Assembly (NCBI GenBank): GCA_034670405.1
Contig: JAXDDX010000001.1
Span: forward strand, 18,560,501 to 18,624,500
Reading direction: 5' to 3'
Length of the DNA: 64,000 nucleotides
From: Hoplostethus atlanticus
Lineage: Eukaryota > Chordata > Actinopteri > Trachichthyiformes > Trachichthyidae
The notes under the pieces are model-generated. The model did not search any database. It was not told the origin of the DNA and saw only the letters and a list, made by a program, of their open reading frames with translations. Position 1 is the stretch's first letter; every line of letters starts with the position of its first letter. Made by a program: the position numbers and the translations under genes. Positions 36,109 to 49,330 of this stretch are shown here, in pieces.

Positions 36109-36109
<1 letters not shown>

Positions 36110-36136
36110 CATTCATCTGTTCAGCTCGGAGTGAAA

Positions 36137-36142
36137 AATAAA
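36137..36142 (+). terminator. candidate dnaaf4 polyadenylation signal
   Basis: AATAAA about 0.9 kb after the stop codon. It is the first canonical hexamer I see downstream, so it is a weak guess. Confidence 0.3.
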
Positions 36143-37193
36143 AGATAACAAAATAGAAGCAGGGCCTTGTTGGTGATTATTGATATTCCACTCCTTACAG
36201 TCCTTACAGTCCTTTCCCTTTCCCTCATGCTCAATCCAACCAGTCATTTTGTTATGAATCTGAAGTGCAAATTGAGGTCATCCGATCAGACCACACACTG
36301 GGTCAGGACCCAACGTTGGATCACGGGAAGGCTGAAGTGGGTCTCTGAATGATTCTGGAACAAAAAACGGCGTGTTTTTTTTAGCTGGACAGCTCTATAA
36401 CATGTTGCCAAAGCCTGCCCAAGTTACCTTGAACACAATATAGGCTGAATTAAACACTGCAGGCTTGTAGGTTAGTCGTCTACAAAACACGGTATGTCGG
36501 CTTGGCCTCAGAGAAAAGTGTCTCCAAATGTGAGTTCCCAGAAAAGATTTTTTTTGGGTGTGGGGGGGGGACACACTGATCTAAGCAGATCAGCGCTCCA
36601 ATCCTGCCAAACATTTGAATGTGACTCTGAAGTAGCACTTGAAGACCTCACCCTCCAGCCTGACCACACACCCTGCCCTCCGTCAATGGACACAATTGAA
36701 ATCTATAAACACCCCGCAAAGCCGCTTTTTTCTTATTTTTACCAATTTTCGGGCATTTCTAATCTCCTAATCAAATGTGCCGAAAGCTTCCAAACGAATT
36801 GGGAATGGTTGAAATTCAGCGTCAAATGAATGGCGTCATTAAGGGGCTTTGATTTGTAGGGGCGGCTGTATTGTGGCGAGGCCGTTTTGAGGGAACGATT
36901 ATCACTGAGTGAATTCTCCCGAGCGTTTGAAAAGACAAACACAATTCCAGCATTCATAGACGAGCGAGAGGCTTGAAGTGTTATTACAAAAGATTAATGG
37001 AAGTTACTTGGAAATGGCACAAAAGCGAGTGCACACACAGAGCGAGTGAGACTAAGTCATCGCGCCGCTTCTCAGCAGTGTTAAATCCGGCAGCAATTTT
37101 GAGATTTTGTTTCCATCTTTTTCTGGTGTGTAAAAAGTAAAGGAATCCAGTAGAGTCGAGTCAAGACCGTGTATGTCATGTGTTTTTATTAGA

Positions 37194-37199
37194 AGGCAT
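37194..37199 (-). terminator. possible polyadenylation signal after the unidentified blocks
   Basis: AATAAA on the minus strand, 160 bases beyond the stop codon of coding-like block 1. The spacing is typical for a 3' UTR end. Confidence 0.3.
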
Positions 37200-37359
37200 A
37201 GAGAGGCTAGACAAAGCAACACCAAACACCTTCACATTCCAAAAACAAAGCTAGACGAAGTGAAATATATTGGATCGGATTTTATATGAACCAGACCAGG
37301 AAAGCGCTGAGCCACAGAGGTCATCATCATCATCATCAAGAGGTCTATTCGGGAGAGTC

Positions 37360-37528
37360 TTAGGAATCGAAGGCAGAGAAATTACATTTTGTGACAGCAG
37401 CCTTCTCTAGTGTTTTACGGAAGGTCTGGAGATTTTGAACATCTCTGATGCTGAGGTTGACTTTTTTCAGGATAGATTTAATCAGAGCCAGGGATGTAGT
37501 GGAGCACCTTAAACTTAAACCTTTCAAT
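37360..37528 (-). other. unidentified coding-like block 1 (possible terminal exon)
   Basis: After a good acceptor (TCTATTCCACAG) the minus strand stays open for 56 codons to a TAA at 37362-37360. It contains SLALIKSILKKVNLSIRDVQ, NLQTFRKTLEKAAV and a final NFSAFDS. Composition and amphipathic pattern look like real protein. AATAAA follows at 37199-37194. I do not recognise the family. The upstream frame to join to is unclear, so it may be a pseudogene or a transposon-derived piece. Confidence 0.35.
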
Positions 37529-37683
37529 CTGTGGAATAGAGTTCACCCTTTTTTTAGGCTGACATAAATCTTTATGAGGTGAATTAATTTTATACATCAT
37601 GGTAAGATACAAATCAAATCAATGCTTTTTAATGGGAATGTAATTGATTTTTTGTATGCATGATGACGATCACTGACTGGAGA

Positions 37684-37941
37684 TCATAGTTTCCCCACCA
37701 TTTGATTTACCAGCACATAACTGATCACGTCTCTCTTCCATGTATTTGGAGATGCAAGCTTGATAAGCTGGACCGGTGCTGAAGGTTTTAACAATTTGAG
37801 TGTATGCAGAATGATTTTCAGCCCTTGGAAATCATTCCTTTGTTTCTTACATAAACAGAACCAACTGGATAGAGATTTGAAGTTGACATCATCCCCGCCC
37901 GGCTCTGGTTCACTCCTGTCTATTCCAGTACGTTGCAGAAT
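37684..37941 (-). other. unidentified coding-like block 2
   Basis: Minus-strand frame open for 85 codons between two TGA stops. It contains RSEPEPGGDDVNFKSLSSWF, NDFQGLKIILHTLKLLKP, QLIKLASPNTWKRDVISYVL and a last MVGKL. Low-complexity sequence is absent and the sequence looks protein-like. An overlapping frame (AYTQIVKTFSTGPAYQACIS) is also open, so frame choice is uncertain. It is probably part of the same unit as the block at 37528-37360. Confidence 0.35.
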
Positions 37942-39161
37942 TCATTCGATAGAACATTTACATTTGCCTCACTACCCAGCATCCATTCAATACGAGCAAG
38001 GCCCAACTTCCTAGTTTGGACTGTAGCAAATACGTAGTGGAGAACATTTTGACTTGTTGTGTGTGAAGCTAGTAACCTACTAGCTAACGTTGCACCATAA
38101 ACATTTTACAGCTAGCGATAGTTATGGTCTTTGGCTAGTGGACACTGTCACCCACCAGAAAAATGTTGGTAATATCCGTACCCATTTCATGGGAAATGTA
38201 ATTCTGTAACTGCACTTATAAATACACGATCTTGTACCCTTGTACCCTGTAAGCCTTTTTCCTCAAAAGTTACAAAGATATGTACATCTTATAATTGCTT
38301 ATGTAACTGGATGCCGCAAGATGACTTTCAACAATCTATTTCTTGGTTTAGTTGATATAAGACGTGCCCCCCCTGTGTCTACCGCGCTAGCCACCTAGCT
38401 GCTAGTAAACCAGTGGGTGGCCTTGGTTAACTTCTGCTTTGAGTAGAGAAATAAATACGCAGAGCTCTCAATTGAATGCATAAGATTTTGCTTTATTATG
38501 CATTGTTTTACTCATTTATTTATTGAATTATGTTCATATTTTATTTCTTCATTTATTTATTGGCAGATTTCTCTGCATATTCATTTATTTTGTATTTCTT
38601 AAAATATTGATTTATTCAGGCTATTCGTTTATTTCTAATTATGGCCCATTTTGTCCTCCATACTCCCTTTCTTTTCAGCTCCTCTTTTATTTCCCTTTCT
38701 CTCTCCCAGTCCATCCTAGACAATAGTTGGTTAACCAGTCAGACATTTGTCTCCTCCCATGGGACACTTTGACTTCTCCAACATAAATCATAGACTCCTC
38801 TTAATACTTCATATAGCCTGGTGCCCAACTTTATTATGACCAGACCAGATGACCAGAGAAGCACTGAACGATGTTGACTGCTGTTATGATTATATGATGA
38901 TATTGAATACACACTTTTAAAGAGCTCTTTTGATTCCTAAAACTCCTTAAACTTCCTTAAACATTAAAACATTTTTGAGTTGAGTTTTGTTTCTATCAAT
39001 ACAAAATGTATCCATGTTGGAGATTCCAAAAAGTCTCTGCTTTTATAGTATATAATAGTACTAATAATAGTAATAGTCCTCTATTAGTACTATTATCATA
39101 TTGACCTAGCAATTTCATGGTGTGCCTTTTGGAAATTAATATTTACATGGTGTCTCTGTCA

Positions 39162-39201
<40 letters not shown>

Positions 39202-39202
39202 A

Positions 39203-39242
<40 letters not shown>

Positions 39243-41564
39243 CAGGCTCAGAGCGATTCCTTCCCATTATGTGGGAGCTCTGGTTGATTGGCAGGTGGTC
39301 AGCCCTCTCGGCAGGACGCTGTAGTTGACTGACCAGCACCATATGGACGCCTTTAGCCTCGCATGGTGACTAGAACACACACTGGTGCTTATGGACGCCG
39401 CTCTTTAACCCGTTGAACACCAAACCTCCATGAATACACAGGATGTACCTGCACCAAGGAACAGCGTTGGAATGTTGCTAACATTAACTAAATACTAGGA
39501 TACAATGCAAAGGGCAGCTTATTTGTCAAATATGAATTAAAATAATATATATATACATATATATACATTTGACTTCAGAAGAAGGAAAATTACTGGCTGA
39601 AAAGTAGCTCATTTTAAATGTACTCAGAGTAAAAGTTACTGGGTGACTCCGTTGCTGTTGCTGTTTCTGTTAGCTCCCCAGCTAGCTAGCAAGGTTAGCA
39701 AACTAGCAAGACAACAACCTGGCTAACACAAACCGGTAATACCGTAGCTGGATGGATGGCTCTTTGGTTAATTGTTAACTGAACTACTATGGTGGACAAA
39801 TTTGATCTTTTAACATTATAGTTGACGATACCTCCAAATGGTTGTGCAGTGCTTATAGGCAGCCTACAATATGTACTCTGTAATGGATGCAACTTGTGGT
39901 AATGTAGTAAAGAATGTAGTAAAGTAAAACTACTGACTGAAAATACTCCAAAAAGTACAGGTACACAAAAAAGCTACTCCATTACAGTTGCAAGAGTAGA
40001 GTAAATGTAATTCATTACTTCAGCCATTGGCAACAGAGCATATGTGCAGCCTTGACACCAGATATTTGCCAACTTTGTTGATTCTTAAAAAGCCTTTGAT
40101 TTCATTTGGCACAAAGGACTATTCTTTAAACGGAATTAAAATGGTGTTGGGGGAATGTATATATAGCACCAATTCAGTTAAATCTGTTAAAATGAATTAA
40201 ATCCCTTTCACCAAACTTTCACCAAAGGGGATTTGGCAACTATATTTAGAAAGCTCAAACATTCCTTGGCTCCTTGTGGAAGACCAAGAGGTCAAAGGTC
40301 ATCTCTTTGCAAATGTCTCTTGCTGTCAGAAGAGGGCCTACAACAGTCTATCACTCATACAGACACACTGGCAAAACTGGGCCCTTAAAGGAAAAAACGG
40401 GTGAAACGAAATGATGATTTTCCAAAAGAGGGGAAACAATTCACAAGGGTCCAGCACCCGAGCAAACACCACATCCCACGCCACCACCTACGCCCGTTTA
40501 GGACGGACAATAAGTTCAGCATGGAGGTGTAACGTCACAATCACCACAGCGATTTCATGGTGAGCCTATTACGCAATTACGAAATTGTGCCAAGATGGGT
40601 TATTTTTCTTTTTTCATTTTTTCAATTCCGATCTTGACCACATGGACCTGTGGTAGAAAATCAAATCCCAAGGCGTAAGACCTATATGTGACTTACATTG
40701 GAGTGCTCAGAATTTGTCAGTGTTGCCATGGCAACAAGTAAATCTTACTTCATTCACCTGAGATGAAGATGGCAGCAGGTAGAGCAGATAATATAAGGGC
40801 TCGTGCCTTTGCCATTTTTCTTTTTCTGGCCCGCACCATGATCTGCTGATGAAGTTGTCACTGACTTGCATGAAGATTTATTAGCATCCAAAAAGCAAAG
40901 GCCAAATATTGGAGTCCTTTCTATAGTAGCTAGAAGAAGAGAGCATAGGTACAAAAAATCTGATATGAGCAGTAATCAGAATTGAACATGAAGGTCTGAT
41001 CGTCGCCTGGCCAGAGAAGACAGATTATACTGTCTGTACGTGCAAATGATGCAGCAATGCATGTTCCTAAATTTCACTAAAGGTCAAAGAAAAAATAGAG
41101 AGAGAACATTTTCATCAGGCACTGTCCGACTCAATTGAATTAAATTACAATTGAATTACAAAATTTAAATTGAATTAAAACAAATGAAAGTGAACTGAAC
41201 TGAATATAATGTATATAATGCTGACAACACTGATAGTTATTGAATTCTGTTTAATTATAACTAGTCATCTGTTAATGATTATAAAATCTCAATTGATGTA
41301 TTATATTGCCTGTCACACCAACAAATCATATTTCAATTGAATTGAATTATTTTCCTTTCCTTCTCTCAGTCCTCCTTATCCCTCCTATCTGGTCGTATCT
41401 CCTTCCCCTTCCTCCCTCTCTCTCCTCTCCCTCCTCCTCCCTCTTCCCTCCCTCTCTCCCCAGCTGAATAACCACTAAAGGTAAATTAGATCATAATGAC
41501 CCTGCAGCATCCATACAAAACCTGATTGGACACGCAACCCTCTGCCTAATGAGCTGAAAAACTG

Positions 41565-41610
<46 letters not shown>

Positions 41611-41757
41611 AATGTCTGTATTTTGCTCCTTTCGTCACAGCTCTGTGTGGCATCTTTTAACCAAGCAAGGCAAAATGGTGCGCACACACACACACACACA
41701 CACTGACCCTCACCAGTCACCATATGTTCTGATGGGTCATGCTTTCGTCCTCATTCC

Positions 41758-41760
<3 letters not shown>

Positions 41761-41841
<81 letters not shown>

Positions 41842-41842
41842 C
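41761..41842. repeat. (GT)n(GA)n compound microsatellite
   Basis: About 55 bases of alternating GT followed by about 26 bases of GA, close to another (GT)n at 41567-41608 and a (CA)n at 41683-41701. Confidence 0.95.
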
Positions 41843-42247
41843 GATGGTCAGATAGGGAGAACTAAGAATAATTTAAAATAAAACATACAATAAGTGATTC
41901 AAATAATCACTAAAATGATTAAAATAATGTTCAAATTATCCAATGGAGATACTGGCATGTATAAGTTCTTATTAAATAACATTATAATAAGTAATATGCA
42001 TCATATAACCAGAATAAGATATTATATTATGTATTTATTGCAACAGTTAACCAGTGAAATGCACCACTATGAGGAATCATAATATGTGAATATTAGCCTC
42101 TTTTGGGTTTTTATCTTTTATCCTTGCAATGTGCATATTATCTCCAATTATCTGCAACTAAATTCTAGCAAAAAACTTTGGAAGGCCAAAATATTTTGCA
42201 AATGATCAAATTCAGTCTGTGTGATGATGTAGATTTGTCTCCAAATG

Positions 42248-42440
42248 TAGGTTACTGTGACTCAGTAAACTGTCTTGTCTTCAGCCCTAGTCTCTACTCC
42301 AAAACACTCTGAGTTGGAGCTGGAGAAGAGTCAGCTAGTTAACCTGAACAAACTGGTAGCTAGCTAACTAGCCAGCAGGCTAATTTAGTCCATGTTAACA
42401 TGTGACTGCTAGCCACTGCTAACGCTAGCTTCTAGATAGG
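42248..42440 (+). repeat. dispersed repeat copy B (first copy at 17.42 kb)
   Basis: Same sequence as 17423-17610, with small indels, for example an extra GTGACTG before GCTAGCCACT. The flanking 100 bases continue as GCTAGC-rich sequence. Confidence 0.85.
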
Positions 42441-43313
42441 TTAGCTAGTGCGCAGATGTGTTAACAACAAGACAGTGATGGTTAGCTGACCAGATACTAT
42501 GGTTAGCTAGCTAACAAGCTACATTATCTAAACACAAAATCAATCAGATGTATCAGTGATGAAATGATCAGTTCCCAGCCAGAAACAGACAGAAATGAAT
42601 TAAAACTATTCAAGTTGAAACAGGTTAACTAGCAACTAGCTGTAGCAACTGCTGCCAGTGCCCACCCTGGCTGCCAGAGGGTGCGTTACGTCACATGAAA
42701 GCCCTCTATTACCTATACCTGTGACCTTTCAGAGGAAACGCAAATGTGTTGGGAGGTTAAGACGTATATTTGTGTACCATGAAAGATAATTGTTCATAGC
42801 ACTTCTGTTTTACACAATCTAGGGTCACAAGAAGATTGTCAGGGCAATGTGGATCTTACCTTTGCACTCATTATTGTTTTTTTGCAGTGTTGGTGATCTA
42901 GGAATTGAAGCTTATTCTATTGTCGCTTTGGGTAAGAGCATCAGCTAAACGCCTAAAATGTGGAATGACATGCAAAAAAACCAAACGTGTCGCATGTCAT
43001 CATTATTCCTGTCTCTCTTTTCCTCCCCTGTTCTTCTCTGTTTCTCCTTCGCTCTGTCCTCCTTCCTCTCCTTTCCCCTCTCCTTCCATCTTCCCTTTCT
43101 CCTCCTCCCACCCTCCTTCTCTCCTCGGTGATAATGAACTGCCCGTCTTGCGCCTGTGAATCTGTTCACACTGTGTGTTTGTGTGCGTGCGCGTGTGATA
43201 GACTAACCCTATGCTGAATGATAGACTCCAAGGGGTCACCCGGGGGCCCCAGGGGCCCTTTGTTACCAACCCACTCAGAGCCTCTCTCAGCTGCACTTGA
43301 CAGCCCTTTGGTA

Positions 43314-43359
<46 letters not shown>

Positions 43360-44599
43360 TTCCTCTCAGGTAGAAGAAGTCGGCAGATCATACCCTGCCC
43401 ACCACCATGCCTCAGTGCCTCTTTTATAGAGTCTCTCCCTCCGACTGAAAGGCCCCTGGATACTTAAATCCAACTCCTGCCCACTCCCAGAAACTTTCCC
43501 TTTCACTGCATTTTCCAGGGAAGTGAGCAGCACAGTCAGAGACAGGGAGAGAGAGAGACATAGGGAGAGGCAGGGAGGTGCAGAAAGAGAGAGAGAGAGA
43601 GAAAGAAAGACAGAGGGAGTGACACAGAGAATGAGAGAAAGAGAAAGATTACATGAAGCTTTAATGATGGGTCACTGCAGCAGCAAAAGAAGAGGATCCA
43701 CAGTAGATATGAATGGAAAAAATGAAGCAAACAGAACATATTGAAGATAATGGAGCAAATATAGCATATGGAAGATGATATAACAGATTGCAGATGAATA
43801 TACAGTGTCTTCATCATGCAATACAGAGCTCCTATAAGCTTGGAAGCATGTTCTCTATTTTAACTATTGACAGATTTACAGGTTGCAGTGTAGTATGCAA
43901 ATGTACATCGCTAGCTATCCACATTATTCAGTTTACAGGGTAGATGTCCAACATTATCAGATGAAAGAACTTATGTGTCAAAAGTGTTTAGTTAAAGCGA
44001 TTCACTTTATCACATCAGATTTACAGATGGATGGCCTGAAACCGACTCGTGGACAGATAAATGTTAATATCACGTGCTTCTGCAGGTCAGATTGTACCAA
44101 GTGTCACCGGTGTCAGTCTGCGTTGTGTTTCCTTGTTTCAGAAGAGGCGGACAACTTCTCTCTTTTATGGTCTCAGACCGTGTATTCTGCCATTGATAAA
44201 AACAAATGAAACTCCATCAGGACACATTGCTCGTACAAATCAGCTCCTCACTCTAAGAATTACAACCAACATTAAAGACCCAAAGTTACAACAACAACAA
44301 CAAGACATATTAACCTAACATATAAGACACATTAGGGATGGATAAATGAATGGATTATAGAGGTAAACAAAATAACGGGGCTGATGAAGGCGGACACATG
44401 CCTCTTTCCACACACACATTACAGGAAAGAGGTAGAGGTGAGGGGAGACCAACGTTTTAGGGGCAACATGGACAGGAAAAAGCGTCACAAAAGGGGAGGA
44501 GCTACAATAAACGTTTCCTGATGAGTAAATATAAAATAAATTAATAAAAGAATACAATGAATAAAATAATAAATAAAGATTTTGTGTAATTATATGAAC

Positions 44600-45500
44600 A
44601 TAAACAACTACACAAGCAGGGCAGATTTACAGAGTATGGGAACAGAAACAATGGCCCAGAGCCGGGCACAGAGCCACCAGACTGCAGCGGATGCCGTTGT
44701 GGCAGGAAGCATTGTGTAGCTGGTGTCATGAGTGCTTGAAGCATTCCTCGGTTCAGGATACCGGAGTCTCAAGGTGCTCTGTAGCTGCATCAGCTCATTG
44801 TAGAGAGGATTGGTGTTGGCTCATATTGGGCCATCGCCTCCAGAGGGTGTCCAGGCTCAGTCCTACAACACAGCCAGCCTTTTAACCCATTTGTTGTTGG
44901 TTCGAACCCCCAGGTACAGGTAGGAGTGAACCATCTCCACCTTCCCACCCTGGGTGGTGACGGGAGTCGGTTGGAAAATCTGCCTCGTTGCACCACGGAA
45001 GCTCTCCACCAAGACTCATCTTTGCCCTCACCGAAGCGCCCTTCAATAGAGGGGTCATCAGACAACTTCTGAAGATGCTATGAGTAGAATTTAAAGTCAG
45101 AGGTGTAGAGAGTGCACAGTAAAGGTGGCAGCACAGTTCCCCCGGGCTCTGACACACTGAGGACAAACTGTTGCATGCTGGTGAGGTCATCTCTAATGGT
45201 CTAATGGCAATGTCATTGAAGACACTGGGTTATCCCCTCTTGGGCACTGGGACAAGCTTTTCCACAGTGGAAATGCCCTCTCCAAGCTCAGGGATAAGTT
45301 GAACAGGTGCTGGTTAACAGCTGCTAGGTGGCTGGCACATGCTTTGAACACATTGGGGCTCATGCCATCAGGGTGTTGATTGAGCCTTGAGCCTTCAAAC
45401 TCGTCAGTCCTGAAAGCCTCCATCTTTGACAACACTCTCTCAGTCTTGGTGGTTGCTGGACAATGGGCTTGGACCTGACCTGGTATGAGATGTATCAAGT
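44600..45500 (-). mobile_element. strongly decayed non-LTR retrotransposon (RT region)
   Basis: Minus strand near 45380-45230 reads HPDGMSPNVFKACASHL, AAVNQHLFNLSLSLERAFP, matching the DGVSPRVLKACADQLA / FNLSLS block just before the RT fingers of fish LINEs. After a large deletion, LQKLSDDPS near 45075 may be the remains of the catalytic LLKFADD motif. Many stops. Confidence 0.5.
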
Positions 45501-46379
45501 TGTGGTCTGACCTGCTGAGCGGGGGAGGATGGTGGATATCTGTGCACTCTTTACATTTGCAAACAGCAAGTCCACAGTCTTGTTCTTCCTTGTCTTACAT
45601 TTGGCAAAATTGGGTAAAGTTGAAGGTAGGAGAAGTAGGAGAAGATGATGACTTATCTCTGCGAGACAAACATGTGTTTGACGAGTGGGGTCAGACTGCA
45701 GGGTCAGCCATTGGCATGTAGAGACTTTGGATCGACGATGGCTTTTTCAGGGATCAACCCTGCAACTTTGCAGTTATAAGATGTCCTCTTAAGTGGATGG
45801 ATGTCTGCATGGACAGACACTTTTCTGTCTATGCAGACGCCCTTGACCCCTTAAAGGAAAAATCCACCTTAATACATAATTGATATATGGAATTCTTGTG
45901 ATCAGAGTCAGGATTGTTTGAGGTGTCAAGTACAGCCCAATCAAATGTTGTGCCTCTAAAATGTGAGATGTTTGGACCACAACCTGGAAAGGGAAGGAAA
46001 GCAAAGCAAAGCAAAGCAAAGGGAGATAAGTCTTTCTTCTCATGGAACTGTTAAACCAAAGGTTAAACCAAATGGCATATATTAGGGGGGAAAGTGGCGA
46101 GAGGAGGAGAGCGATGACAGAAGGATGGAGAGAGAAGAGAGAAAGACGTCTAATGTATTCAGTTCAACAATTACAGCAGCAAATCCCCAGAGACAGTAGC
46201 ACATAAGTGGCATGCAGGAGTGAAAGAAGAGTTTTCTAGAGCAGATCACGTTAAATCTCTAAATGAGATCCATTGTTGGGGAAGATTACTTGGTACATTA
46301 CAATATTAGTTGGATTAAAAGTAATGCTTTTAGGCTACTTGTCTTCCCATATTGTGTTGTCCAGCACTCTCCTTCACAA

Positions 46380-46870
46380 ACAGCAGGGGGAAAACCTCCC
46401 ATGGCCTTTTAACCAGGAGTTAATTAGTCCATTCATTAGCCATGAATGAGTTAATTGATTTAACGAGAAATGGTAATGACTTTATCCGTAAACACCCTCT
46501 CGTTTGCTTTCAGCGTCCTCTCCTTCTCCTCCTCCTCTCGGCCCTCTCCTATTATAAACCCAGGCGAGTTTTCCGACACATTAAGGCCTGAACTTTGAGG
46601 GACGGGAGAAAGAAAGAAGAGGCTTCTTTAGAAACACTGGTGGTGTTTTAATTAAAAACCAAAGAATTGCCGGCACTCTCTTTCTACCTCTCGGATCGCC
46701 TCTTTTCTACTTTCGTACTCTAACCCATGCTAGCTTCATCCTCCTCTCGTCATCCACTTCGCTCTCCGGTCTTTCTTCGGAGTGGCAGAAGGACCGGCCC
46801 TACCCCTCCTTCAGAGAGCCCTTGTGGCCTGACAGCACTCACAATGAGAGCCATTAAATACAATGAGAGA
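46380..46870. other. non-repetitive TAAT-rich block, candidate conserved regulatory element
   Basis: TTAATTAG, CATTAG and TTAATTGATTTAAC lie within 45 bases (46418-46464), with further TTTTAATTAAAA near 46647. These are homeodomain-type cores in otherwise complex, non-repetitive DNA. Conservation cannot be judged from one sequence. Confidence 0.2.
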
Positions 46871-48619
46871 GAGAGACGGTGCTCTAATTCAAATCCCCTC
46901 CTCCTTCCACCTCTCTACATCATTATTGTATTAGTTGCGAGCGAGGCAGGAACATTGATGGAGAGAAAGGAAGGGTGGAGAGAGAGAGAAAAAGATGGAT
47001 GAATGTAGAACTTCAAAGTCCAGACACTTGAAGGTGATAATCAGCCAGGCTTTCTGGTGGCAGAGCCTTGTATGTATAGGGCTCTATGTGGCTTAACAGG
47101 GCTTCTATGGCCGGACAGAAAAGCTTTCTATAAGGAGGAGGGAAAGTGCAGTCGAGAGGCAAAAAAATAAATTAACGTAGCCGCTTCGAAGCCCCCAAAT
47201 CTTTGTGAAAGCCTACATATCAGTCGCCTTGTATGTCCAACATCTCAACTTCAGAAACTAAGAAAAATAGTTCTCGTTCATCGCTTGACCACCTCGTATT
47301 TTTGAGTTCGTCGGATGGGGTCTGAAAGGGTCTCGTGAGCCCAAGGGTCGTAGAGTTTTCTCAACCCATAGAGGAGCATCCTTCAATTGTCATCCTTCAA
47401 AGTTAAAAAGTTACAAAGCATTCAGCGGGATGTTGTTCTTGTCAGGGTGGAAAAGCCTCTGCAACACTAAAACTCTCCACTGAAAGCCGTACTAATGAAA
47501 CTGTTTTAGGTGGGTTAGCAGGTTGGCCTCTCGGTCCCTCTACCTCTGATCTAGAGGGCCCATCGTGACTCAATATCATCAAGTAAAAAAAAGCCGTTCT
47601 AAAAAGAAGAGGGTGAAAACAACGTTGCTGATTCTAGGTAATTGAAAAAGTGTTATTGCTGGTAAAAGTAGGGATTTAAAACTGCCCCGGTCTGCTTGTG
47701 AGTCATACTTTTTCAACCAAATCTCACTCTCCATCTCTCTCTCTCTCTCTCTGTCTATGTCTCTCGCCCACCATCTCTCTCTCTTTTTCTTTCTTTCACT
47801 CCGGGAAGACAAATGAATTATGTCGGTATGCAAATCCTTGTGTTGGCTTGTCCTTCAGTCCTTCCTCTCCTCTCCCATCTGAAAAGGAACAATTATCTCA
47901 ACACAAAAAGAGGTGGATGGATGGATGGATGGATGGATGAGAGGGAGAATAGAGGGATTGGGGGGGTTCTTTAAGTAAATGATGGGAATGATAATTTGGG
48001 GAGAACTGCAAACCCTATCGGACATATGGTGAAGTGGGGCGGGCTGGGGAGGCTGGAGGGGTATTCATGATCCTCACTCTATTACAGGGATTAGGACTGT
48101 AGGGTGGGCAGGCCACACACACACACACACACACACACATCAAACACTTATTAGATCCTCTCTCCCCCGCATACAGACATTGACATGCTAAAATGTTGCA
48201 TTTGGAGAGGTTTTGCAAGTCTGTGCGTGTTGGCTGGTAAACAGAATGGTAACAGTAACAGGACTCCATGTCGTAGCTGCAGCAGGACTCAGAAATACTC
48301 CGACTTCTGAGACTGTAGGTTTTTGGGGTCTCCTCTTCGGTCCTGCTCTATAGCAATTGAGAAACAATCTACTGCAGGATGGATGTAGGACATCTACCAT
48401 GGCTACTGCAGCCAGCACTAACGCAGGTTGGGGGATTTCTAGCATGGCTACCACTGTATAGTTAGACTTAAACAAAATGACGATGTAGTTGTTTCCGCTG
48501 CAGTTTTTTTTTCATCATACTTGCTGTACTGCAGCAAGTTGAGTTTTAGCTTGTTAATGCAAGACGTAAATGCACATGGTGTGTATTGTGGTGAGAGTGT
48601 TGTTCTACCAGAGTCCGCC

Positions 48620-48790
48620 AGGTGGAAATACAATCTGTGCAGTGTGTGGTGGGTAGAAATTTTGTCACCATGAGTAGAAACGGCGTCATCGCGGGTAGAA
48701 ACGCTAGAGGCCAGAGGCTTTGCCACAGCAGGTGGAAACGTCACCTCTGTGGTTAGGAACGTCCTCACCGCGGGTGGACACATCATCAAT
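48620..48790. repeat. degenerate tandem repeat, roughly 20-bp unit
   Basis: Variants of GGGTAGAAACG recur (GGGTAGAAATT, GAGTAGAAACG, GGGTAGAAACG, GGTGGAAACG, GGTTAGGAACG, GGGTGGACAC), separated by GTCATCGC-like spacers. It looks like an old minisatellite. Confidence 0.5.
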
Positions 48791-48809
48791 GTGCCACGTA
48801 CTAGAGAGT

Positions 48810-49330
48810 CAAGTCAAGTCAAGCTTATTTGTACAGCCCTTAATCACAGTTACAGTCTCAAAGGGCTTCGCATGACACACAACACAACCCCAACCTCGGA
48901 CCCCCGCTGAGGACAAGGACAAACTCCCAGGAAAAGAACAATGGAAAAACCTTGGCAGGGGCTACTCAGAGAGGGATCCCCCTACCAGGACGGTCGGGCG
49001 TGCAATAGCTTGCCGAGCTTGGGCAAGCAAAATGGAACACAGGCAAAGTGCACAGAATAAACACAATAAAAATGCTTGGGTGAGACATCCAGATCTGGCG
49101 TGGGGCGTCAACAGCAGCTCGATCAGCATTGTCATAAGACTGGGGGGACCACGAGGACGCCAACACTGCCCAGCCACAGCCTGGAAACAGACAGACATGA
49201 CCAGCACGAGTGGACAGGAGCATACAGGACATGTAGGCTGAATGCCCATCGAAGTGAGCTAACTGGTCCAACCTTACTCTAGGAAGAGACTGAGCCACTC
49301 CCTGCAGCACCTTGCGATCTGAGGGCGCAC
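48810..49330 (+). mobile_element. teleost interspersed repeat starting (TCAAG)n
   Basis: Begins AGTCAAGTCAAGTCAAG and CTTATTTGTACAGCCCTTAA, then AAAGGGCTTCGCATGACA, GGACAAACTCCCAGGAAAAG and AGAGGGATCCCCCTACCAGGA. This is the order of a well-known fish dispersed repeat (TCAAG...TTTATTTGTATAGCCC...AGGGATCCCTCTCCCAGGA). A weaker relative (AAAAACTCCCAGTAAAAC) occurs at 61055. Confidence 0.55.

Larger units (their letters stand above)
37942..44600. other. long non-coding stretch with microsatellites
   Basis: No supported gene. It holds (GT)n at 39164-39240 (interrupted), 41567-41608, 41761-41816 running into (GA)n to 41842, (CA)n at 41683-41701, (GT)n at 43317-43358, pyrimidine-rich tracts at 41370-41460 and 43000-43120, and the dispersed repeat at 42248-42440. 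Otherwise I see nothing. Confidence 0.5.

Noticed and set aside
43523..43744. Arg/Glu-rich open frames in GA- or CT-rich DNA (also near 53884-54162, 42945-43169)
   Set aside because: Low-complexity translations of microsatellites.
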